Assembly: GCA_021781965.1 (NCBI GenBank)
Contig: JAJXVU010000004.1
Coordinates: forward strand, 1 to 64,000
Origin: Pseudomonadota bacterium
GTDB lineage: Bacteria; Pseudomonadota; Gammaproteobacteria; UBA1113
DNA length: 64,000 nucleotides
Direction: 5' to 3'
This document shows positions 10,012-19,310 of the stretch, piece by piece. Every line of letters starts with the position of its first letter. Positions within the stretch are counted from its first letter, which is position 1. The position numbers were made by a program, and so were the translations under genes. The notes below the pieces were generated by a model. That model searched no databases. It worked only from the letters and a program-made list of their open reading frames with translations, and was not told the DNA's origin.

Positions 10012-10866
10012 ATGCGTATTTTAGTAACTGGCCTAGCCGGTTTTACAGGCTATTATATTAAACAAGTACTAGAAGCCCGTGCAGACACCGTTATTGGTCT
10101 AAAAAGCGATCTAACTAATATATCACTTTTAGCTGATGAAATTAAACTCGTTAATCCAGATGCAGTGATACACCTTGCTGGCATTTCCTTTATTGCGCAT
10201 AACACTGCCGTAGATTTCTACACTGTTAATTTGTTAGGCACATATAATCTATTACATTGTCTATCTATATATGCACCCAATATAAAAAGTATTTTGTTAG
10301 CAAGCAGTGCCAATATTTATGGTAATAGTACAGAAGGCGTATTAACAGAAATCACACCGCCAAATCCTGCAAATGATTATGCCATTAGTAAATGGGCTAT
10401 GGAAAAAATGGCTCTATTATGGCTGAATCGATTGCCACTTTTTATTGTTCGCCCATTTAACTATACCGGCATAAGGCAAAACGAACAATTTCTGCTCCCT
10501 AAAATTGTAGCACATTTTGTTCGCAAACAAAAAACAATTGAACTTGGAAATCTAGATATTACACGAGAATTTAATGATGTCAGAACCATTGCAGAAATTT
10601 ATGCTGATTTACTAAATAGGGCCCCGATTGGTGAAACAATCAACATTTGTACAGGCGAAGGACATTCCATTCGAGAAATTATTTCTCTTTGTGAAGAAAT
10701 AGTTGGATATAGTATACAAGTTAAGACCTCACAAAATTTAATACGTAGTAGTGAAATACAATCCCTAATTGGCGATCCAACAAAATTAAAAAGTTTTATC
10801 GGCAATATTAGTCCTAAAACTATAACTGACACCTTGCAATGGATGCTTAATCACCCTCAAACTTAA
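10012..10866 (+). CDS. rmd: GDP-6-deoxy-4-keto-D-mannose reductase (GDP-D-rhamnose forming)
   Basis: A short NAD(P)-dependent reductase expected to reduce the gmd product to GDP-D-rhamnose. The Rossmann motif is GLAGFTGYYI at residues 7-16, the catalytic residues are in SSANIYG and YAISK, and the substrate-side motif RPFNYTGIRQ is typical of Rmd rather than of fucose synthase. At 284 residues it is slightly short but complete. Its ATG follows the gmd stop without any gap, so translation is coupled. The 3' end overlaps the convergent glycosyltransferase gene by 20 bases. Distinction from a GDP-talose-forming reductase rests on family resemblance only. Confidence 0.85.
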   Translation: MRILVTGLAGFTGYYIKQVLEARADTVIGLKSDLTNISLLADEIKLVNPDAVIHLAGISFIAHNTAVDFYTVNLLGTYNLLHCLSIYAPNIKSILLASSANIYGNSTEGVLTEITPPNPANDYAISKWAMEKMALLWLNRLPLFIVRPFNYTGIRQNEQFLLPKIVAHFVRKQKTIELGNLDITREFNDVRTIAEIYADLLNRAPIGETINICTGEGHSIREIISLCEEIVGYSIQVKTSQNLIRSSEIQSLIGDPTKLKSFIGNISPKTITDTLQWMLNHPQT

Positions 10867-12163
10867 TATTATCGGCTTCAAATATAGATAATGGTTCTAA
10901 TGTGTCTTTTAAGTTAATTAATCGCTCACTACTACCCCACTCGTGCATCATCTTAACAAAAAATTGGCTTGCCTCAATAAGGGACTTCGCTTTATTAACA
11001 GCAAAAACCATTTCTATTAGTTTTTCAGCATAGTTTTCTGGAGTAAATGTTTGAATAGCCCACTGTTGTGCGACCAGCCCTAAACGTTGTCTTTTTTCAG
11101 TATTTTCATAAAACCAGTGCAGCGTTTCTGAAATAGCATTCATTTCATTATTGGGGTCAACCTTTTTAACGTAGTCATCGGGCAATTCAGCATAAAACCC
11201 AGCATCGGTCACCATAATAGGTTTAGCATAAAGCATCCCTTCAATAGCAGAAGCTGAAGCCGCCTCTAAAACAGGCCATCTTAGGCAACTGATGGCATCG
11301 CTTTCTATTATAGTCTGTTTTAAAGTAACATCATCCACTTCCCCCAAAATTTTCAAATCCACTTGATACTGCTTTGCCAAGGTATATAATTTCTCTTTCA
11401 TTTCTAAATCAATAAAGCCAACTATAATATAGGCCATATGTTCACGTAATATGGGATCTAACCCTATAGATTCAATTATTTTGTCAATCCGCTTATTCAT
11501 ATTAACATGCCCAATAGTCAACAACTTAAATTTACTATCTTTATTATCAACCATCTTTGTAGAAACAATATCCTGTTTTTTATCATAGTAAGGTAATGGA
11601 GTCACATATACTGGCCCAGGACAAGATGATAAGACGCGCTCAATCTCCCAATGACTGTGTGTAATAACTCCAGCGGCCATTGAACAGATCCATTCGGTCA
11701 TAGGAGAATGGATGCGCATTCCTTCTATGAAGTCCTGTGAGCTTGTATAGGAAAGAAAAAACAAGTTATCATTTCCAAACCATGCTTGAAATAACTGCTT
11801 TGCCTCTTTAGCATGAAACTTAGCATAAGCACAAAAAAGATTTGCAACAAAGAAGTCATGTAAACAAACTATTCCTGATAATTTTGGTAACCATTCTAGG
11901 CTCCCCTGATGAAAAGGATAATTATCCCCCACTTGATAAATAATTCCGTCTACATCTTCTAAATTATTTTTTACAGCTTCAAAGTCATTCCATTCTAGTG
12001 CCCCTGTAAAAATATCATATATCGGATCATCAAAAAAAGATGGGGCCTCTGTCCGGATAATTTGTACCGCATGCCCTTTCTCATACAATGCATCAATCAC
12101 CAAGGCCGTGGCGCGAGCAATAGCAGATATTTTGACAATGGGCGTAAATATAGCCAATTTCAT
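10847..12163 (-). CDS. GT4-like glycosyltransferase
   Basis: A 438-residue GT-B type glycosyltransferase, last gene of a ten-gene minus-strand operon. The N-terminus (MKLAIFTPIVKISAIARAT) is the usual first beta strand and acceptor loop. The donor domain starts near residue 215 (FKLLTIGHVNMNKRIDKII), and SAIEGMLYAKPIMVTD replaces the usual EX7E region. I chose the ATG at 12163 because it overlaps the stop of the upstream gene in an ATGA arrangement. An upstream in-frame codon at 12214 would bury 17 residues in that gene. The acceptor half contains a conserved-looking HDFFVANLFC segment whose role I cannot assign. Confidence 0.8.
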   Translation of the reverse strand: MKLAIFTPIVKISAIARATALVIDALYEKGHAVQIIRTEAPSFFDDPIYDIFTGALEWNDFEAVKNNLEDVDGIIYQVGDNYPFHQGSLEWLPKLSGIVCLHDFFVANLFCAYAKFHAKEAKQLFQAWFGNDNLFFLSYTSSQDFIEGMRIHSPMTEWICSMAAGVITHSHWEIERVLSSCPGPVYVTPLPYYDKKQDIVSTKMVDNKDSKFKLLTIGHVNMNKRIDKIIESIGLDPILREHMAYIIVGFIDLEMKEKLYTLAKQYQVDLKILGEVDDVTLKQTIIESDAISCLRWPVLEAASASAIEGMLYAKPIMVTDAGFYAELPDDYVKKVDPNNEMNAISETLHWFYENTEKRQRLGLVAQQWAIQTFTPENYAEKLIEMVFAVNKAKSLIEASQFFVKMMHEWGSSERLINLKDTLEPLSIFEADNIKFEGD

Positions 12164-13197
12164 TTTAGCAAAATCTCCACCGTTTTTTCCCAATTGATTT
12201 CCAAATCTAACCAAAGTTCTCTGGCAGCCATTCCATAGTTTTTAACTCGGCTATTTGACTCAAATGCAGCGGACATAGCAACAGCAAGTGCTGTTGGGTT
12301 GGGTTCTACTACCCAACCGGTTTCCTGATTTTTAGCCAGTTTCAAGATTCCCCCACTATCTGTAGTTGCAAGCAATGCTTTTCCAGCCAGCACAGCTTCC
12401 ATGGCAACATAGCCCAATGAATCTTCATCAAAAGGTATATAGGCGACCGCTTTTGCATTATTAACATAATCGGCATAATGCTCACGAGGTAAAAAACGAA
12501 GATCTAGTACCACACGATCGCCAAGCCCTAACTGAGACACTTTATTTTCCAATAAACTGGCATCTTCTCGGCTATCCGGCGGCCCTGCGATGATAAGTTT
12601 TACATTTTTATCTGCATATTTCATCGCTTCTAATAATAAAATTTGGCGTTTCATTGTATTGATTCGCCCGCCTGCAAAAATATAATCGCCTAACTCCCCA
12701 CCAGAAAATAATTCGGGATCATTAATGGGAGGAAGTAAAACCTCTGCTTTAAATTGATTATATTTTAAAAGTCGCTTTTGTGTTATTTCTGAATTTGTAA
12801 ACACGCTTCTACTTTCATGAAAGGCGTTATTATCCGCTGCCTTTATTAGGGCGATTAATTCATCCTTCTCTTGAAGTCCGCATAAGTTGGATTGACCTGC
12901 ATCATATAAATCATAGGCTTGTCTATATTGGTGCAACAGCCATAATGTTTTATGAGGATGTTGTATTAAATAGGCAGGAAATTTCAGTGCTATTACTCTA
13001 TCTACCTCATAAAGCTGAAGTGTTCTAGCCATCATCATTTGCGAAGGAATTCGTGTTGCTGGCTCCCATTGGAAGGGAACCCGCAAGGTCTCCGCTTCAT
13101 GCCCTGACAGGATAATATTTTTTTCTAGATTTTTGGCTAATTCTTCTGCTCCACCCCAGATAAAAGGCGCCATATTATTTACAATTAATACTCTCAT
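12160..13197 (-). CDS. GT4 glycosyltransferase, paralogue of the gene upstream
   Basis: A 345-residue GT4 enzyme. The start (MRVLIVNNMAPFIWGGAEELA) is set by an ATGA overlap with the preceding stop codon; a codon at 13227 is in frame but lies inside the neighbour. The donor-domain start is FAGGRINTMKRQILLLEAM, and the site corresponding to EX7E is DEDSLGYVAMEAVLAGKALL. It is clearly homologous to the gene just upstream: both have the HP(H/N)K-LW-(L/I)H, FTNS, PPI and FDEDS-GY segments at the same places. The pair looks like a tandem duplication that may add two consecutive, similar residues. Confidence 0.88.
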   Translation of the reverse strand: MRVLIVNNMAPFIWGGAEELAKNLEKNIILSGHEAETLRVPFQWEPATRIPSQMMMARTLQLYEVDRVIALKFPAYLIQHPHKTLWLLHQYRQAYDLYDAGQSNLCGLQEKDELIALIKAADNNAFHESRSVFTNSEITQKRLLKYNQFKAEVLLPPINDPELFSGGELGDYIFAGGRINTMKRQILLLEAMKYADKNVKLIIAGPPDSREDASLLENKVSQLGLGDRVVLDLRFLPREHYADYVNNAKAVAYIPFDEDSLGYVAMEAVLAGKALLATTDSGGILKLAKNQETGWVVEPNPTALAVAMSAAFESNSRVKNYGMAARELWLDLEINWEKTVEILLK

Positions 13198-14228
13198 GCC
13201 AATAATCTCTTTAATACATGTTCCCAATTAATATTCAACTCTTGCAAGCGCTGTTTAGCCTTTTGCCCCATTTCTATTGTTTTCGCACGATCTTTATATA
13301 GTTTATCCAATGCTTCTGCTAATGCTTTAGGATTTGGCTCTACTACAAACCCATTCAAGCCATTATCAACTAATTCAACAACGCCACCAGAGTCTGTTGT
13401 GGTTAAAATAGCTTTAGCTGCATGGCTGGCTTCTATACTGGGATAGCCATAAGAATCTTCATCAAAAGGTAAATACGCGGCTGCCAGACAGTTGGCTAAA
13501 TAGTCTGCTTTTTCCTCTTCAGTGATCCAACGATTTTCTAAAATAACCTTTTTTTCTAACCCTAAGCGAGCAATCCGTTCTCGCAATTCTAAGACATAAG
13601 CTGCGCTCATACTGGTACCACATATGCGCAAATGAACAGGAGTCGTCACATAATGCATGGCCTCAATTAATAAGTGCTGGCGTTTATGGTGTTCTAAACG
13701 ACAAATATACACAATCTCATTATTATAAGTGTTACAATAAAACCGCTCTGAGTTAAAAATAGGTGGATAGAGTATTTCACTCTTAATGCTATTAAATTTT
13801 TCTAACCGGCTTTGCACTAATGCAGAATTCGTAAAAATTTTCTGAGCTTCTTGCAAAGCAGCATAATCTGCCTCATACAATAAATCTCGAAGCCCACGAT
13901 GAGAGGCATCATCCGGAAATCCTCTGTAAGGAGTATCCCATAAATCATAGAAACTACGTATATGATGTATAAACCATAAAATTTTATTGGGGTGTGGAAT
14001 CAAATGCGACTGAGGCCTAAAACAAATAATTTTATCGGCGGCACTTAAATCTATCCAACGATAGGCATACATTTGTTTAAAAAGAAGCGCTGGTGTATGT
14101 AGCTCTGGAATGTAGACCTTTTCAACTTGATGGCCATTTTCTTCTAAAATCAGTGCTAACCAATCGACAATATTTCTAGCTCCACCGTGAACGAAAGGGA
14201 GAAATGAAGAACATAGCGCTATTCTCAT
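13194..14228 (-). CDS. GT4 glycosyltransferase, first of a tandem paralogue pair
   Basis: A 344-residue GT4 enzyme acting in the cytoplasm on the polysaccharide. The N-terminus MRIALCSSFLPFVHGGARNIV is a normal GT-B start. The donor domain opens with VYICRLEHHKRQHLLIEAM and carries FDEDSYGYPSIEASHAAKAIL at the nucleotide-sugar site, then TTDSGGVVELVDNGLNGFVV. It shares the whole layout with the next gene, which begins inside its stop codon (ATGA). The sulfotransferase gene ends 3 bases upstream of its ATG, so the four genes are one translationally coupled block. Confidence 0.88.
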   Translation of the reverse strand: MRIALCSSFLPFVHGGARNIVDWLALILEENGHQVEKVYIPELHTPALLFKQMYAYRWIDLSAADKIICFRPQSHLIPHPNKILWFIHHIRSFYDLWDTPYRGFPDDASHRGLRDLLYEADYAALQEAQKIFTNSALVQSRLEKFNSIKSEILYPPIFNSERFYCNTYNNEIVYICRLEHHKRQHLLIEAMHYVTTPVHLRICGTSMSAAYVLELRERIARLGLEKKVILENRWITEEEKADYLANCLAAAYLPFDEDSYGYPSIEASHAAKAILTTTDSGGVVELVDNGLNGFVVEPNPKALAEALDKLYKDRAKTIEMGQKAKQRLQELNINWEHVLKRLLA

Positions 14229-14231
14229 TAT

Positions 14232-15011
14232 TTATTCACCCAACATATGCTGGCAGCGTTGATAAAATAAAGTTCTAGCTTTATCATACAAAATTAGATC
14301 ATATTCATTCAAATCCTTCAATCTTTGCCTTCCTTTTTCATCTAGGGTATTGTCATATTGTAGAGAGACATTCTCTGATTTTAATAATGGTGCCTTCTGT
14401 ACGCCGAAAAACAACTTATTCAGAAGTTGAATAGACTTATCAAATTCTTCCGTTATGCCAAACCAATAAAAATCCTTTTTTAATATGTCGTATGCCCTTT
14501 CAAGCTTAAGCATGCCATTTTTACCAGTAACCGCTAAACGCCTAGACATCAAATTATGAATATGACCGTATACCCAAGGATCTTCAGATAACGCATATTC
14601 CTGGAACGACATTTCTTGCACCGTCTTTATAGCATAAAATTCTTCAGGCTTTAAAACTTGCAACCACTCTGAAGTGAGATTTTTAGGATTCTTCCAGGAC
14701 GCATATAGTGAAAAACATCTATCCAGTGGATGTCGTAAAAAAGTAAGATAGTATCCTTGTATGCGATCTTTTTTACAGTCACTATACGCTATATGCCCAC
14801 TATATAACCGTTTTGAGCAATCTCCAAAAAAATTTGTTACTTCCCCACCAAAATACGGCCCTGCGATTAAGTCTTTTTGCAAAATCAAAGATTGAAGGTA
14901 CGCTTGAAAAGTAGTACCCGCTGTTTTTTCTAAATGTACAAAAATAATAGGCTTTTTTAATCTTTTTATTAAAGGCTTTCTTGATATTTTATTTAAGAGT
15001 TTTCTAAACAT
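14232..15011 (-). CDS. Sulfotransferase of the heparan 2-O-sulfotransferase-like family
   Basis: A 259-residue protein with the two PAPS-binding signatures of carbohydrate sulfotransferases. The 5'-phosphosulfate loop is FVHLEKTAGTTFQAYL near residue 25, and the 3'-phosphate motif LTFLRHPLDRCFSLYASW is near 90. It lacks a signal peptide, so it should act in the cytoplasm, adding sulfate from PAPS to a sugar during assembly. It lies between the GDP-perosamine genes and three GT4 genes. PAPS-making genes (cysDNC) are not in the window. Sulfated O-chains are uncommon in gammaproteobacteria. The alternative is a family member with another nucleophile or acceptor. Confidence 0.8.
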   Translation of the reverse strand: MFRKLLNKISRKPLIKRLKKPIIFVHLEKTAGTTFQAYLQSLILQKDLIAGPYFGGEVTNFFGDCSKRLYSGHIAYSDCKKDRIQGYYLTFLRHPLDRCFSLYASWKNPKNLTSEWLQVLKPEEFYAIKTVQEMSFQEYALSEDPWVYGHIHNLMSRRLAVTGKNGMLKLERAYDILKKDFYWFGITEEFDKSIQLLNKLFFGVQKAPLLKSENVSLQYDNTLDEKGRQRLKDLNEYDLILYDKARTLFYQRCQHMLGE

Positions 15012-15030
15012 GGCATATATACCCTTATAC

Positions 15031-16137
15031 TTAGACGATTTGCTTTAAACAATTCGCAATGTACGCAACATCTTCTTGCGTAACGTCCAAATGAGTAGGT
15101 AAATTAATACCCTTGCCAGCCCAAGAATCTGCAACGGGGTAAAGCGCATTGCTTTCATAGGGCGGTAGCCTATGTAGAGGATAGAAGACGGGCCTAGTCT
15201 CAATTCCTTGCCCATCAAGAAATTGAATAATCTCATCGCGCGATGTTTCACTCCCGTTTTTCAAAAAAATAGTATACATCCAATAAACCTGTTTTACCAG
15301 GCTCATTGATTGTGGCAAAATAAGCTTATCCTCTAAATTTGCTAATGCTTCATTATACCACTTGGCTAAATTTTCTCTTGCCAATAGCGCTGATTCAACT
15401 TCTTCCATTTGTGCTAGTCCTATAGCAGCTTGAATGTTAGTCATTCTATAATTATAGCCTATCACAGGAAACCAGTAACGCCGATTAGGATCCATCCCTT
15501 GCCCACGAAACAGTCTAAGTTTAGCGGCTAATGTGTCATCATTCGTTGTTATCATTCCACCTTCACCCGTTGTTATAATTTTATTACCAAAAAAACTAAA
15601 GATCGCACACTGGCCAAATCCCCCGACTTTTTTTCCTAAAATTTCTGCACCATGCGCTTCAGCGGCATCTTCTACAACCCAGAGGTTATGCTTTTGCGCT
15701 ATTTCTTGAATTGCAGCCATCTCAGCGGGATAACCATAAAGATGAACAGGAATAATGCCTCGTGTTTTCGGCGTTATTTTATCTTGTATCTTTTGTGGGT
15801 CAAGATTGAGCGTTCCTGGACATACATCAACCAATACCGGCGTTGCTCCACAATACCGAACCGCATTTGCCGTAGCAATATAAGTCACATCTGGCACAAT
15901 GACTTCATCCCCCGGCTGTAAATCTAAACCTACCAAAGCAAGATGTAATGCTGTTGTACCGTTGTTGGTTGCAACAGCATGTTTCACGCCACAAAAAGAG
16001 GCAAATGCTTCTTCAAAAGCACTGATATATTTTCCACTTGACGATATCCAATTGCTATCGATGCAATCTAAAACATATTTACGCTCATTCCCCGCTAATT
16101 TGGGTTTAGCTACAAAAATTCTTTCTCTCATGCTCAT
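15031..16137 (-). CDS. perA: GDP-perosamine synthase (DegT/DnrJ/EryC1 aminotransferase)
   Basis: A PLP-dependent sugar aminotransferase that would convert GDP-4-keto-6-deoxymannose plus glutamate to GDP-perosamine. The internal-aldimine lysine is K186 in FFGNKIITTGEGG, a wording typical of PerA. The PLP-ring residues are in EDAAEAHGA near 156, the phosphate-side motif is NNGTTALHLAL near 58, and RMTNIQAAIG is present. Its 368 residues match the family. It starts in an ATGA overlap with perB. Gmd in the same locus makes the exact substrate, which favours PerA over a UDP-sugar aminotransferase. Confidence 0.88.
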   Translation of the reverse strand: MSMRERIFVAKPKLAGNERKYVLDCIDSNWISSSGKYISAFEEAFASFCGVKHAVATNNGTTALHLALVGLDLQPGDEVIVPDVTYIATANAVRYCGATPVLVDVCPGTLNLDPQKIQDKITPKTRGIIPVHLYGYPAEMAAIQEIAQKHNLWVVEDAAEAHGAEILGKKVGGFGQCAIFSFFGNKIITTGEGGMITTNDDTLAAKLRLFRGQGMDPNRRYWFPVIGYNYRMTNIQAAIGLAQMEEVESALLARENLAKWYNEALANLEDKLILPQSMSLVKQVYWMYTIFLKNGSETSRDEIIQFLDGQGIETRPVFYPLHRLPPYESNALYPVADSWAGKGINLPTHLDVTQEDVAYIANCLKQIV

Positions 16138-16772
16138 TTTATATTACCTTTATGTTTGATCATTTTCGCTGGTACTCCCACGACGATATTTTCATCTGCA
16201 ATATCTGAGATAACAACGCCACCAGCACCAATAGTGACATTCTTTCCTATGTTCACTCCCGGAATAATGCAACAGCCGCTACCTAAAAAGCTATAATCCC
16301 CTACTATCACGTTGCCCGCTAACGAACTTTGTGGCGCAATATGTACTAATTTACCCACATAGCAATCATGATCAACCGTAGCACCCGTGTTAATAATAGT
16401 AAAATCTTTTATTATGGTATCTGCATTTATAACAACGCCTGCCATAATCGCTATACCAATACCTAAACGCGCCGTAGAAGAAATAACAGCGTGTGGACTA
16501 ATTGCATTCACCATTTCATAACCATTCGACAAAACTTTCGCAGCTAATTCTTCCCTTAATTTGTTTGATCCCACTGCAATAAAAGCTCGCCTATAGCCTT
16601 GCTGATATAAGCCAACTAAGTGCTTATCCCCCTTTAATACAGAAAAACCGAGACAACGATCAGGACTATCTTCAGTGCCGATACAATAGGCTATGGATTC
16701 GCCCATAGCTTGTAATAACTCAATACAAACTTTCGCATGCCCACCTGCGCCAATGATAATAATCTCTTGCAT
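16134..16772 (-). CDS. perB: Sugar-nucleotide N-acyltransferase (PerB/NeuD/PglD family)
   Basis: A 212-residue acyltransferase with an N-terminal Rossmann-like sugar-nucleotide domain (IIIIGAGGHAKVCIELL) and a C-terminal left-handed beta helix of hexapeptide repeats from about residue 90. VDHDCYVG holds the catalytic histidine, and VVGVPAKMI is the usual exit motif. With perA immediately downstream and overlapping, the likely reaction is N-acetylation of GDP-perosamine. The symbol rests on that context, because NeuD and PglD share the fold. Confidence 0.8.
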   Translation of the reverse strand: MQEIIIIGAGGHAKVCIELLQAMGESIAYCIGTEDSPDRCLGFSVLKGDKHLVGLYQQGYRRAFIAVGSNKLREELAAKVLSNGYEMVNAISPHAVISSTARLGIGIAIMAGVVINADTIIKDFTIINTGATVDHDCYVGKLVHIAPQSSLAGNVIVGDYSFLGSGCCIIPGVNIGKNVTIGAGGVVISDIADENIVVGVPAKMIKHKGNIK

Positions 16773-16796
16773 TTTATTCCCGTATCATTAAATTCA

Positions 16797-17216
16797 TCAT
16801 TCGCCCTTTCTTCTCTCGCTAATCATCTTCCGTAAATGCTCAAGTTCAATATGAACAGCGCCTTGTAAAGACCCTATCTCTAAGAGCATAAATTCAAACC
16901 GCTTCTCTAAAGTATTAAGACTTTCTTCAATACGTTCCTGACTGGTTCGTAATTCTTGTTGAAAATCACTTAGAAAATATAGCCTCAACCTAAAGAAAAT
17001 AGGTTTTAGGATCGGTTTAAATAAATGGTATCCTTTTTTAGCCACCCAACGGGAAATCCCTTTACAATATTTTCCTATTGTTCCTTTATTGAACAATAAA
17101 GTTTTTTGTTCAGTTCTTCCGTTTAAAACAGGTTGCTCTTCCATTATGGATAAACTTTTAGCAGCAGCGGAAAATGCCACTTTAATATTTACTTTTTTTC
17201 TACAGATTGTATTCAT
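16797..17216 (-). CDS. Small coiled-coil protein of unknown function
   Basis: A 139-residue protein I do not recognise. It has a good ribosome-binding site (GAGGTTAAA before ATG). The basic middle (about 50-85, with LFKPILKPIFFRLRLYFL) may bind the membrane surface amphipathically. Residues 85-135 form a predicted coiled coil (QQELRTSQERIEESLNTLEKRFEFM). Similar basic-plus-coiled stretches occur as linkers between glycosyltransferase or methyltransferase domains of O-antigen loci, so it may be a detached linker or a scaffold. It lies 24 bases upstream of perB in the minus-strand operon. Confidence 0.6.
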   Translation of the reverse strand: MNTICRKKVNIKVAFSAAAKSLSIMEEQPVLNGRTEQKTLLFNKGTIGKYCKGISRWVAKKGYHLFKPILKPIFFRLRLYFLSDFQQELRTSQERIEESLNTLEKRFEFMLLEIGSLQGAVHIELEHLRKMISERRKGE

Positions 17217-17280
17217 TTTAACCTCAAAAAATACTTAAATTCATAAATTTTTTATACTATGATATGAATCGTGTGTAACT

Positions 17281-18930
17281 TTAGCCTATTATAACAGGTT
17301 CCCATTGCTTAGTATTTAAATCTAGTTTGCACAAATTGGTAATTCCGTGTTTCTTAACGTACGTCAATACACGTACATCATAATCACTATTATTAGGGTT
17401 AGAAAAATTCCAGTCTGGGGGGTTAAATGACGCTATTCCATTAATAGTCGGAATTTGTATCTGTTCCGCTATCATCATTGCTGTTACATTATGGGGGTAT
17501 ATCTTCACAATATCGCTACTTTTAGAATTTTGTTCCGCCCAACCTGAAACATAAAATGCCTCACATTCTTTTGGTGGCAAGCCATTTGGCAATGAGACTT
17601 TGTTTAGCTCTGCATTTCGATTTAAATTTAAATAGGGCTGATTTATTTCTTCACCAATCATTAAAGCACATAGTAAAAAAAGAATAGGTGCTGTTAGTTG
17701 TTGTGTCGATAAATAACGTATCGCAATAATAGTGATGGGAAAAGCAAGAAAAAGTTGGTATGTTAAGATTGCATTCAGAGCCTTCGCTCCCGGAAATAAA
17801 TGGTAAATAAAGAACCAGGCGCTATGGTTCGCTATATTTAATGTAAATGCCCATGTTATAAACGTAGCAAAAATAAAAGCACAATCAATTGTATTTTCTT
17901 TTGTTCTTATTTTTATGGTGTAAATACAGCCGCATACAAAAAGAAAGAATAAGATAAACGGAAATCCTGTGCTATAGTATTCACCATCATTGAACGAATA
18001 ATGCAGCGCGGAAAGGACAGAGTTATAGATGGTCCCCCACATGAAATTAGTTTTACCTACTTGAAGAATTGCCACTAAAGGAGTTGTATTACTTCTAACC
18101 TGAGCATAATTACGCACGCCCACTTCCAGAGATTTTGGTAGATATACTGATATGAAAGGTAACAAGAAAAGTAAAGAAATAACTACAACAAAAAGGATAG
18201 ACCAATAATTATCCCGAATTTTGTTTTTTACCTCTATTATCTTTTGTTTTCCGCCCAACAGCAACAACATTATAGAAAAAGTAAATAAGAAAAAAAGAAA
18301 GAACCATGCCATATAAAAACAAGTTAAGCACCATGCTCCGAAAAATAATCCAGAAAAAGCCCCTTTTTTTCGAAATTGCGGCAGATCATTCTCCCACAGC
18401 GCTTTTGTGGCTGCCCATATAAGCATAAACAAGGTTGGAGCAAATGCAACGGTGGCTAACTGCAATCGTGAACTATGTAAAATCATACCATTACTTAAAG
18501 TAAACAGCAGAGCAATAAACAATGCCCAATAGAATGTAAAAGAGAAATATCTTCTAGATAATAAAAACATCCCAATAAAACCAAAAGACTTTATTACCAG
18601 GGCCGCCAAATCGCTTGCAATAAAAGGATCCAGCCCTGAAAATCTAAATATAGAATAAGGAATACCAATCAAAAAATAGCCGTCTGTCTGCGCAATGGTT
18701 TTTGTATAAGGGAAAAAATAATTAATATATGACCACTGTTCTATACCTAAAAACACATGATACCAATGCTCAAGAATAGTTGTCATAATGACAGCGTCAT
18801 AAGCGTCCCCAGGTAACAAGGTAAAATGGTTAGAGAATTCATATCTGTCTATAATCAATAAAGAAATAGCTAACACAGAAAAGATTAAAAATAATTTCCA
18901 TATAAAATCTAGTTTTCTATTTACTGCCAT
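17281..18930 (-). CDS. GT-C type membrane glycosyltransferase
   Basis: A 549-residue integral membrane protein with about 11-12 hydrophobic segments and a short soluble C-terminus, typical of GT-C enzymes that use polyprenyl-phosphate sugars on the periplasmic face. An acidic site follows the first membrane segment (LLPGDAYDAVIMTTILEH), as in GT-C folds. I chose the ATG at 18930 (MAVNRKLDF) because TAGGGG lies upstream, and a start at 18981 would overlap the neighbour. The two genes just upstream encode a small flippase and a GT2 lipid-sugar synthase. The three therefore look like a complete donor-synthesis, flipping and transfer module. Confidence 0.8.
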   Translation of the reverse strand: MAVNRKLDFIWKLFLIFSVLAISLLIIDRYEFSNHFTLLPGDAYDAVIMTTILEHWYHVFLGIEQWSYINYFFPYTKTIAQTDGYFLIGIPYSIFRFSGLDPFIASDLAALVIKSFGFIGMFLLSRRYFSFTFYWALFIALLFTLSNGMILHSSRLQLATVAFAPTLFMLIWAATKALWENDLPQFRKKGAFSGLFFGAWCLTCFYMAWFFLFFLFTFSIMLLLLGGKQKIIEVKNKIRDNYWSILFVVVISLLFLLPFISVYLPKSLEVGVRNYAQVRSNTTPLVAILQVGKTNFMWGTIYNSVLSALHYSFNDGEYYSTGFPFILFFLFVCGCIYTIKIRTKENTIDCAFIFATFITWAFTLNIANHSAWFFIYHLFPGAKALNAILTYQLFLAFPITIIAIRYLSTQQLTAPILFLLCALMIGEEINQPYLNLNRNAELNKVSLPNGLPPKECEAFYVSGWAEQNSKSSDIVKIYPHNVTAMMIAEQIQIPTINGIASFNPPDWNFSNPNNSDYDVRVLTYVKKHGITNLCKLDLNTKQWEPVIIG

Positions 18931-18937
18931 AATACCC

Positions 18938-19297
18938 CTATCTATCAATTCCGTACACTGAAATCCAAACACCCAACGCAATAAATCCAGCCCCTATAAA
19001 ATTATTCCATCGTATACTTTCACCTAAAAAAAAGTGCGCTAAAATAGGCACTATAAAAAAAGCTAATGCGACGAAAGGGTAAGCTATCTGTAACGAGCTG
19101 GTTTTTAAAACAAATATCCACATTAACGTGGCAATAAAATATACGAAAAAAGCTAATAATAATTTCAGATTTAATATGCTATGCAATATACCCGCACTAG
19201 AAAAATCAAAATCTTTAGCGGCTATCTTAAATAAAATTTGCCCGACAGACAAAGCAATAACGGTTAAAATCGTAAAAATTACCTGCAGAAAAGGCAT
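18938..19297 (-). CDS. Small four-helix EamA/SMR-type transporter, probable lipid-sugar flippase
   Basis: A 119-residue protein made of four membrane helices (IFTILTVIALSVGQILFKIA; LLLAFFVYFIATLMWIFVL; IAYPFVALAFFIVPILAHFFL; FIGAGFIALGVWISVYG), the layout of ArnE/ArnF and small multidrug-resistance proteins. Its position between a GT2 polyprenyl-phosphate sugar synthase and a GT-C transferase suggests that it moves the undecaprenyl-linked sugar across the inner membrane, probably as a dimer. ArnE/ArnF work this way for aminoarabinose. A role in drug export cannot be excluded but is less likely here. Confidence 0.8.
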   Translation of the reverse strand: MPFLQVIFTILTVIALSVGQILFKIAAKDFDFSSAGILHSILNLKLLLAFFVYFIATLMWIFVLKTSSLQIAYPFVALAFFIVPILAHFFLGESIRWNNFIGAGFIALGVWISVYGIDR

Positions 19298-19310
19298 AAC
19301 TTCTCCTTAT

